NCBI GenBank assembly: GCA_039566865.1
Contig: CM076959.1
Span: forward strand, 14,801,501-14,865,500
Reading direction: 5' to 3'
Source: Aurelia coerulea
Taxonomy: Eukaryota; Cnidaria; Scyphozoa; Semaeostomeae; Ulmaridae
DNA: 64,000 nt
A program made the translations under genes and the position numbers. Below the pieces are notes generated by a model, which did not search any database, had not been told where the DNA came from, and worked only from the letters and a program-made list of their open reading frames with translations. Numbering within the stretch: position 1 is the stretch's first letter; every line of letters starts with the position of its first letter. Below are positions 46,831 to 56,300 of this stretch, one piece after another.

Positions 46831-47041
46831 TCCAGTGGTGGTCGATATTTACCGCAGATACCTCTTTCTTCCATAGGAGGCCCAATCGCATATTGTGGCG
46901 CCCTAAGTTAACGAAGGAAATTTTGCACTGCTGCTTTTCCTAATGCAACATAAAGATATCAGTGCTTGTTCTTTTATTCTACGAATGAGCCTGGATCGAG
47001 CTTTATTTTTATACACTTTTATACGCAAGGCTCGATCGAGT

Positions 47042-48218
47042 TAGACTGATGAGACTGATTTTATGTTCGTAGGTTGTCGCTATTGATAGACTGATGGACG
47101 CTATAACTACGACTCATGGCCATTTGCTTCGAGAAACGGACATGGTTTAAGTCACCTGCTATTTATTCTCAAAACCGTTCACCCTAAAGTGCCGCAAAAA
47201 GTGGTTGTCCTGAAGTGCTACACTGCAAAACAAGCTATCAGTTATCAGTACTTAAATGAATGTTTTTTCGAGCAATTAAAGCAAAACCTCCTACCTATAA
47301 GTGATATCTTGGTTGGTTTGGGGGCGAAGGAGATCTCATAAATTCGCTCGCTACTTTGAAATTTTGATCGTTGCAGCAGTTCATTCAAACGCGTTGTTAA
47401 AAAGCGTTTGCTGCCTTTGGCGTGCGTGAAGTTTGAATTGAAGAAAAATCAGCCAAACCCATCAAGTCATTTCAAGTTTTGCATCCTGATTGGTCCAGGA
47501 ACAAATGTTACTGGCAGGAATGTTTTGCCCCCCTGAGAAGAGTTTGGCCATAAGGCCTAGCCTCACGACACAAGGACCATCAACTTACGCTCATCTAATT
47601 GAAGTGGATTTATGTTGTTGTTGTCGCTCCTGTTGAGGGCCTTATGGCCAAACTCTTCTCAAAACGGCAAAAAAATTCCCGCTAGGAACAACTTTGTTCC
47701 TGGACCAATCAGGATGCAAGACTTGAAATAACTTGATGGGATTGGCTGATTCTTCTTCAATCCAAACTTCCGGGCCAAGACAAACAAACGCTTTCGAGCA
47801 ACGCGTTCGACCGAACTGCTCCAACGATCAAAATCTCAAAGTAGCGAGTGAATTTATGAGATGTTTTGCGCCCCCAAACAACCAAAATATCACTTATAGG
47901 TAGGGGTTTTTGCTTTAATAGCTCGAAGAAACATTCATCTGAGTACTAAGCTTGTTTTTCAGTGTAGCAATTCAGGAAAACCATTTTTGAGGCGTTTTTG
48001 GGTCGGTGGTTGTGACAAAAAAATGGCAGTTAGGCCATGTCCGTTTCTGGAAGCGTATGGCCACGAGTCGTGGTTATAGCGTTCATCAGTCTATCAATAA
48101 CAATAAGCTACGAACATATAACCAGTCTACATTAAGCCCTCCGCTTTAGCGACAACAACAACATTAATTCACTTCAATTAGATGAGCATAAGTTGACGAT
48201 CCTTGTGAATTGAGGCTA
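47042..48218. mobile_element. Mutator-like element, TAGACTGAT family, copy 3, with internal inverted duplication
   Basis: Perfect 9-bp duplications CGATCGAGT (47033-47041 and 48219-48227). Ends TAGACTGATGAGACTG and GAATTGAGGCTA. The interior contains the roughly 520-bp body twice in opposite orientation, so the element is about double the length of the copies at 9707 and 27475. It is inserted in the dispersed GAGCCTGGATCGA repeat. Confidence 0.88.
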
Positions 48219-48227
48219 CGATCGAGT

Positions 48228-48934
48228 GGCGTTAGAGTTTCTATCACTATTGTGGATTGTGCCCATTTGAAAATTCTACAAAATGTAACCAAATATCATT
48301 TGATTCTGATTATTTTCAGAATAGCTAAAATCAAAGGTCTATTGAAGAAAACTGAAATTCGTACCATAAATGGTTTGTTGCTTATCTATGGTTTTTCTTG
48401 TTGCTTGAAAATAGTTCAAGCCTCCTACCGCAATAACAGCATCGGCTATTCAATTCAGTTCCATTCCTCTGTTACTGTTGTTGTACTGCAATGACGTAAC
48501 AATGTGTATGTTGGGCAGTATGAATATAATAGAATAAGTTATCTAGTCGGGTGGATCAATGTGAATGGAAGAAAAATAATTGTTTTCCTTCCTGTTTTGT
48601 ACAAAAACGGATTAATGTGAAGGGGTTGCTTGTATGCACCAAAAACGGATGAATGATAGAAATGGAGCAATGTGAACGATTCCTTATACCGCATTCGCAC
48701 CGAAGAAAACAGCATTAGAGCTAAACAGGCTATATTCTATCCAATCAAATGGATTCAAATTGTTGGATCGTTCATTTTCTTCATTTTGAATCATGTATAC
48801 ACGATATCCTTTCAGCTATTAAAACAATAAAAAAATATATTGTTCTATTAATCAACATGATCTATAAACAAAAAGAAAAAATTGAAGGCTAATTGTTGCT
48901 GTTTTTCCAGGGAGTCGTGTTTTAAATAGCTTTC
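48228..48934. other. Intergenic, no gene recognised
   Basis: 48228-48300 continues the dispersed repeat split by the element at 47042. The rest shows only a short open frame (48210-48494) without features. Confidence 0.45.
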
Positions 48935-48942
48935 AGCTCATC

Positions 48943-49391
48943 CCCGGGGAGGGGGGGTACTCTCATTATGGCCTAACAGGGGGTCCAGTCGGTTTGAGGG
49001 TCTTACCAAATGGTTACCAAATGGCCCTATTTGTCAACTCCTACTACCAATTGGGGGTATTCCAAGATTCCTGGCCAGTTGTAAGAGTTAAACTCTATAG
49101 GCTCCTCTGCATGGCAATATGGTCGTTGCAACAATATTTCTCATTGAATTTTGAAGTGTTCTTGCTTTGCTCAACCAGTTTTTAATAGAAAATTTCGCAA
49201 AAAATGTTTAAAATTTTCGCTATCAGATGCTACCAAATGGCCCAATTTTTGGTCCACAAACTACCATTTGGGAGTTTCTGTAAAAAGATACTACCATTTG
49301 AGGGTATTTTTCAAAATGTTTGCTTTGGCCCTCTTTAACCATGACCGGACCCCCCTGTCAGGCCATAATGGGAGTAACCCCCCCCCCCGGG
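48943..49391. mobile_element. G-tract MITE with ACTACCAAATGG units
   Basis: Perfect 8-bp duplications AGCTCATC (48935-48942 and 49392-49399). Ends CCCGGGGAGGGGGGGTAC and GTAACCCCCCCCCCGGG. Subterminal CATTATGGCC is inverted at the right end. ACCAAATGG / CCATTTGG motifs recur inside. Confidence 0.87.
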
Positions 49392-49399
49392 AGCTCATC

Positions 49400-51186
49400 A
49401 AATGTGTTTTTAGTTGTTTTTTTAATCGGCACAAGGTAGGAAGCTCCCTGATACTTATAGGGATTTCAGTCTTATTGGGATTTCATGAGTTCGACAAGTA
49501 GCATAATTCGAGAAAGTTTATTCCCGCGAAATTTCCCATTTTTGATTACAAAGTCCAACTTTGTAATCTAAGAAGGGGCTTCGATGTCAGGCTGTCAGAA
49601 AGAAAGTAAGTAACCCACTTCCGTGACGCTCGTTAAAGCGATTGATTAACGTCTTATCTCTGCTAATTGGCACTGAAATAAAGAAAGCGCACATAAAGCG
49701 CATACAAGACAGAAGTTTCCCGCGATCCTATAGCAACATTTGACGTCGGCTTATTTCATGTTAGACAGATTTGACACCATAAGATGGATAAATTACCATG
49801 ATGTTTACCCTGGCACAACAACAAATTTACCCAGAATTGGCACGTTCTTGACTTCAGTAGCAGCTTAATTATGTCAAAACAATCGTTTTCTAGAACGAAC
49901 GAATCATTAGCCACTTATTGATAGTACTCATTATGCAAATAAGTCAACTTTAGGGGATGATGTAACTGGTGGCCTGCACAGAGGCTAGCATTCGCAGCAT
50001 CACCGAAGATAGAAGGATCCCCTTCCTACACAGCTACAGAAAGGTGCAGAATCCCAGCAAATAATAGACCTTTTAGCTATTCTAAAAGGAGCCTGGATCG
50101 AACGTTATTTTTATACATTTTTATACGTTACGTTCGATCGAGTGGCGTTAGAGCTTCTATCACTATTGTGCACATTCGAAAATTCTACAAAGTGTAGCAA
50201 AAGTTTGTTCGATGCTGATTCTTTCCTGAATAGTAAAAAGGTCTATGGTGCCATTGACTGGGGGAAGGCACGAGATCACACTGAACCAAAAATTCTTCAT
50301 GCATATCATTCTGCACAGAGGTTATCTTCGTGACTGCTTGTCTCAAATTAGATGCCCGCGAATAGCAACAATTGAAACGTTCTGTAGGGTTCTGCATAAG
50401 TATTTTTGCGTTATCGTAAATCTCACATGACATCTCATTTGACACTGATGCGCCAATAGTTTCGTGCACGAACAAAGCAAACTAGGGGTAATGACTTTTG
50501 ATTTTTGCATATCATTCTCGTTTGACATAAAGACCAAAATATTGCCTTTGAGGCGATTCTTGTCCTTATACAAGGCGCTCGATTTTCCATTGAAGGCGAC
50601 TTTAGCAGCAACCCTCATCTCTCTGACTGTAGCTAAAAACAGCATCTACGGTCATTTGGGGTTATGAAGAAATCAACATTCAGATATTCTTATGCTTGTT
50701 TAGCTCAGGACAGACTTTGTAATCATCCAAAAGGATCTTATGTTTAGACGACGCGTGACATTTAATTCCTTAAATTTTGAGTTTCTTCCTGAAAGTTTCT
50801 TCACTTAAAGTATAGAGCGTTTCCTTGCTCCTTGCCTTGATTTGGGTTTGAAAACTACTCGATTCCCCATTTCGCTGCCAACTTGCAGGTCAACACCATG
50901 AATACAAATTTTGCATGCCTTTAAATATTCATGTTGTGCTTTTATACTGTTTTAATAGCTATAATAGATAATAGAATTGACAGCAATAATAGATAGAACC
51001 GCTAAGCTATGTTTAAGATTAATGCATCACAAATTGATGATAGAGGAATCGTCATGATAAAATAATTTCATATTTTTGCAAAATAAGCCCTCGGTCAAAC
51101 ATGCCGAGCATTTCAACGAACATTGAGAACAATGGAAATGTTCGGTGAAATGTTTGAACTTTATCAAACAACATCGAACATTATCG
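49400..51186. other. Intergenic, dispersed repeat only
   Basis: 50090-50200 is a copy of the GAGCCTGGATCGA...CGATCGAGTGGCGTTAGAG repeat. Overlapping short open frames near 50140-50670 on both strands have no family features. Confidence 0.45.
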
Positions 51187-51195
51187 AACAAGATT

Positions 51196-51431
51196 TAGAC
51201 TTGCTCCAAGTCAACTCCATGGTCTATCAGCGCCACAAAGTAATATATTTACCTCTGCGGAGACGTACGTAAGAGACGATTGAAGTTGCTGCGAAGGAGA
51301 AACGAGGCGATTCCGTTTTCGCCTCGTTTCTCCTTCGCAGCAACTTCAATCGCCTCTTACGTACGCCTCCGTAGAGGTAAATATATTACTTTAGCGCTGA
51401 TAGACCACGGAGTAGACTTGGAGCAAGTCTA
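51196..51431. mobile_element. Palindromic MITE, TRGACTTGCTCC family, copy 2
   Basis: Perfect 9-bp duplications AACAAGATT (51187-51195 and 51432-51440). Ends TAGACTTGCTCCAAGTC and GACTTGGAGCAAGTCTA. Arms pair almost perfectly (GAAGTTGCTGCGAAGGAGAA against TTCTCCTTCGCAGCAACTTC). Confidence 0.9.
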
Positions 51432-51582
51432 AACAAGATTTTGATCAACGAATTAGGTGGTCAAACGAATCGAGCTTTTTAAAACATCAATGTTGGATGC
51501 TGTTCGGTGAAACGTTTGCACGTTTACTAGGGGCTTTTGAGACAATTGTGCTTCAAAAATCGACAGTTGACTTTATCATCTT

Positions 51583-51863
51583 TAAACGCAATAAAAACAC
51601 CGAAATCAGTAGAAAGAAGACTATTAACTCCTGTAAAAGAAACAACAACCAAAATAAGCCTGTAACAAGAGAAAAACTGTTAAATCCTGTAAGACAAAAC
51701 CGAATTAACCTTCCTTTCAGGTTTTAAGGTTAATTCGGTTTTGTCTTACAGGATTTAACAGTTTTTCTCTTGTAACAGGCTTATTTTGGTTGTTGTTTCT
51801 TTTTTAGGAGCTAATAGTCTTCTTTCTACTGATATCGGTGTTTTTATTGCGTTTATGGGTTTA
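51583..51863. repeat. 280-bp near-perfect palindrome
   Basis: Left arm TAAACGCAATAAAAACACCG, right arm CGGTGTTTTTATTGCGTTTA. The dyad is near 51725 (CTTTCAGG spacer), with very few mismatches along about 130-bp arms. The open frame reading into it is not coding. Confidence 0.92.
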
Positions 51864-52944
51864 ATATGATGAGTCCGTTATTTATATTTTTATCATCTTT
51901 CCAATCAACATCATATAAGATTATTCCAACGTCCATGTTATGCATCCTCAGTTCTTACATGTGATAATGCAAAAGTTTGAAGACTGTACAAACTGTTTAA
52001 AGCATAATGAGCGTTCGACAAAATATCAATCTAATAAGGTGCAGTAACTAAAGACTAAACTGAGCTATGTCCATAAAACAACTCGATGCTAAATTTGGTT
52101 ACTAAAAATTATATACTATGAAGGAAGCGGACGCAAAATGAACAGACCCACCCATTTATCTAACACTGATGCCTTTCGAACCTACTTTCTCGTAAGAGTA
52201 TGACTTTAGTTTTAAACTTAGAGCACATCACCAGGAACCCTTTACCATGGAAGAACCCCGTCACCTGAATTAAATTTTATTCTTTCGCTTTGGCGCCCTT
52301 CAAAGCTATATGAAATGCTTGTGCAAAAATTTTTTTCTGTGAGGGTGAAAAGGGTGGGAGGGTTCTATTGCAAATATTGGATTTGGAAATGCCACCGGCA
52401 TTTTCAAAACGGTGCCATTCTCTGTATCAATTCTTATAGAAATAGTTCCCCTGGATCGATCAATTTGTACACCAAACGTGCAAAAAATTGTTTTTCTATA
52501 CAAATTCGCCCTTTCCTTGACAAAAATCGCCATAAGTCCGTGTTACCCACGGCCCCCTGAAAAGCAGTCCTTTAGGACTGATGGAGCTACCGCGCCTAAG
52601 AAAGTAGTCAAAGCACATTGCGGTAATTGGCTTTATAGGGAGCAAGGGAACGACTAAACAAACTAAGTAACTCTATGCACAAGAATCGCCAAATTCTCCC
52701 TTTCCTTGACCAACACAGTCAAAAGTGGGTGCTTAGTCAAAGGGATATGCAATTTGGCAAGTTTTAAATAGGCAAAGCGCGTTTTGGTAATTAGCTTCAT
52801 TGGCCTTATAGGTAATTGGCTTTATAAGTAATTGGCTTTATAGGTAGTAAGGGAACGATTAAAGAAACTAAGTGAGGACCCACAGAACTTTCACTGCTCA
52901 CATGAGGGCCTTATAAGTTTATAACTGAGAACAAAATTGTAAGT
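51864..52944. other. 3' flank of copy 2, no gene
   Basis: A small tandem array TAATTGGCTTTATAGGT (three units, 52790-52850) is the only structure seen. Open frames at 52306-52657 overlap on both strands and lack features. Confidence 0.45.
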
Positions 52945-53378
52945 TTAAACCACCATACCATAAATTTCCACTTCACAATAAACGGCATGTACCTTGTAAC
53001 CCTTGTTCAAACTGACATATCTCCCAAATTTGTTCACACATTCAACGGTCTTCATTTTGCCTTCCTTCACGGCAAGGTTTTCAGCACACAATGGGTTATT
53101 TTTGCCACCATTTGCTTTGTTGTATCCAACTCTTATTTCAAATGGATTGATATGCGTCTGGCCCCAATCTTTGGAACTGAGGACGGCAACAGTCTGTACA
53201 AGATATGGAGATCCCAAATCAACTAACCAATAACTGTTTTCTGCTGTTTTTGTGACTCCACATTTAGTCCATGTGTTGTCTTTATCACCATCATTTGCAA
53301 AGGAAGGAACAAGATATAACCGATAATGGTGAGTACCTGCCTGCACAGCTGGTCTTCGTAATGCAACATTATACATTG
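52945..53378 (-). CDS. Copy 2 exon 3: F5/8C lectin-like domain
   Basis: Acceptor TTTCATTTTAG on the minus strand; CA completes GCA (Ala), then MYNVALRRP. Ends at the stop 52947-52945. Confidence 0.9.
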
Positions 53379-56300
53379 CTAAAATGAAACATTTTACCCA
53401 GTCATTTCATTTACATTGCTCATTTTTTGTTATTCAACTACCGTAGCCACGTCAATCTAAAGAGGCTGCTTTACAGGGGCCATGAAACAAGACTACAAAG
53501 TAAAACCTAGTTTACAAATTTTGTTACAAAATTAAGCTATAAAAAGATGAAAGTAAACGCAACCCTTAAAAAGATCTTGTTCAACGCATTTTTGAAAGTA
53601 AGAAGAGAGGGTGCATATTTAATATCCGAACTTAGACCCCGTTTACACGGTAGCGGATCAAAAGTGTTGCGGATCAAAGTGTTACGGATCACCCTCCCGT
53701 CTACACGGTAGCGGATCAAAATTGTATCGGATCATGGTCTCGTTTACACGGTAGCGGATCAGCGGTCACCATAGAAATAGGACGAGGTCACATTCAAGAT
53801 TTTCTCGGATTTTCAGTGATTTCCTCTTAACGTCAAAATTTCAAAACAAACTGCAATTATCATTAAACCTCGTTTGTATGGAAAATACCCTCGTAATGAA
53901 TCCGAATCAAAATTGATGCGGATCATTTGCGTTTACACGGCGTAGAGCAGAAGTGATCCGATATAAAAGTGATCCGATACAAAACGAGTTCGCTTTCGTA
54001 GCAGGATCAAAATTGATGCGGATAGCGGAGCAGAAGTGTATCGGATCACTTCAAGCTCGTGTAAACGGGAGGCTGATCCGCAACACTTTTTGTATCGGAT
54101 CAAAAGTGATCCGCTACCGTGTAAACGGGGTCTTGGTTGGTAAAAGAGGTAGAAATAGGTGGTTTCTTCAAAATAGTAGTAGCTCGTTCTCTAATAATGT
54201 CAAGGTCAACAAAATATTTGAAAAAGGGTTCTAGCGTTGCATTGGTGCTTTTACATACATTTGAAAAGCTTTAAAACCAAGGGGGGGGGGGTACTCACAT
54301 ATTTTTCCGTACGGGGACGTGATGCTGAATACCTTAGTCCTTTCAAATTTCACCTGCCTTCAATTTTGGCTCCCTTTAATTTTCGCCCCTTTAATTTTCG
54401 CCCCCCTTATGCGGAAGTTTCGCGGGAAATTCGCTCCCTTTAATTTTTGCCCCCCCCCTGATTTGGATTGATATGGCCCCGAGGAAGAGAACACGGTGGA
54501 TTTAGAACAACAAAATCACCCCTTAGACACAGGGGAGGACAATTTCATTGTTATCGAAGAGTAATGCATGTCTTGTATTTTGTATTACAATCAACACTAA
54601 AGTTCTTTTATAGAAAATAGATTTTTTCGTTTCCTTTAATTTTCGCTCCCTCTAATTTTCGCCCCCCCCCCCCGGGGCGAAAATTAAAGGCAGGCGAAAT
54701 TTGAAGGGACTAAGGTTAAGTATCATTTTCAGGATTCCTTCTCTGGGACATGGTATCACTTTTGTATAGTCGGCTCCATGACAGGGTCCATATTTTCTAT
54801 AATTGACTTTCGTGTGGATGGCAAAGCTTTCAAATTTTCTCAAAGATTTCTATCAAATTTTAGGGGCATCCTACGATTTTGTATGAAGAAACTCACTAAC
54901 CAGGACATTGTTTTAAAAAAATTTACTCTGGGATTTGGAAATTTCACTCGAGATAGCGTGCCTTTTCAGATTTTCCAGAGGGAACCCCGCATTTTCGCAT
55001 CCCAAGTACCCCCCCCACCCGGGCGCTAAAGATATTGCTTGTGTAAGACAGCACTGTTAAATCTTTTTCAAATTATGATAAAGGTTAAGTACAATGCTGG
55101 AATGATCTTTTGCAATATCTGCCGGGTGTCCCAAAAAGGTATACAGATGTTGACTCCAGCGATGTGAATTTAGCTTTAATCAATGGCTAATCACTCTCAA
55201 AATGTTCCTCGATAGTTAAGTTGAACATAGATACCTCCTTTGCTGGTATTGGTGCTTTGAGAGCAGAAATATCAATCTTGAAAGCTCAAATTTGCGTCCA
55301 CCTGCAAACCAGAGCTTTGGCCTTTTGGTCTAAGCAAATTCCTGAAGCACATCGAAATTAAGAACTGAAATTAATGAGAAATTAACAAACTCCCAATGGG
55401 TGACTTGGGAGGTGGGTGACTTCTGGAAAACAGAATAACATAAGATCTAATATTGTTCAATTTTATCAAGGCTATCGTTGATTTACATGCTGTGCCTTAA
55501 GAAAATGCTTCGGCCAAAAAGGCTAATAAAGCTCTGGTTTGCAGGAAGAGGGAAATTTGAGCTTTCAAGATTAACATGTCTGCGCTCAAAAGTACCAATA
55601 TCAACAAACGAGTTATCTATGTTCAAGTTAACTATCGAGAAACATTTTTAGAGTGACTAGACATCGATTGAACCTAAATTCACTGCGGTAGACTCAACCA
55701 AACCTGTATGGATTTTTTGGGACACCCGGTACTTCATTTTGGCATTGCCGGAGAACAAGGGGCTACTTCTTTGGAAGCAAGCACTTGCTTCCCGGGGGGG
55801 GGGGTACTCTGGTATATTCTGGATAGGGATGCTCAGGTTACTTTTTTGGGTCTAAAATTTAGGCAAGGATTATTTTTTTGGGTCAATGATTTGTACAGTT
55901 ATTTTCTTGGGTTCAAGAAATTTTGGCTTACTTTTTTGGGTCTCAAATATGAGAAAAAGTAAAATAATTGGGGAAAATATAATTTACAAACAAAATAAGA
56001 TTCAAGTGACAGTACTAAAATAAGAAAAAAGCATGAATATCCAAACACATTATGAGAAATCTAATCAGTAGGGCACTTTTATGCAAATTTAAGATACTGA
56101 CTTCATAACTTTTGGGTATGTAAGGTCGGAAAAATTATTTTTTTTTGGGTCTATTTTCATGCTAGACATTATTTATTTGGGTTGATGCGTTGTACCCCGG
56201 CATGAGCACCCCTATCCTAAATATACCTGAGTACCCCCCCCCCTTCCTCGGACTTGCTTCGCCTTTCTTGTGCCATAAATCAGAAACAATTTGTCAGTTT

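Noticed and set aside
50142..50667. Cluster of overlapping 60-100 codon frames on both strands
   Set aside because: No coding signature, no paralogue match and no splice-bounded exon; partly covered by a dispersed repeat.
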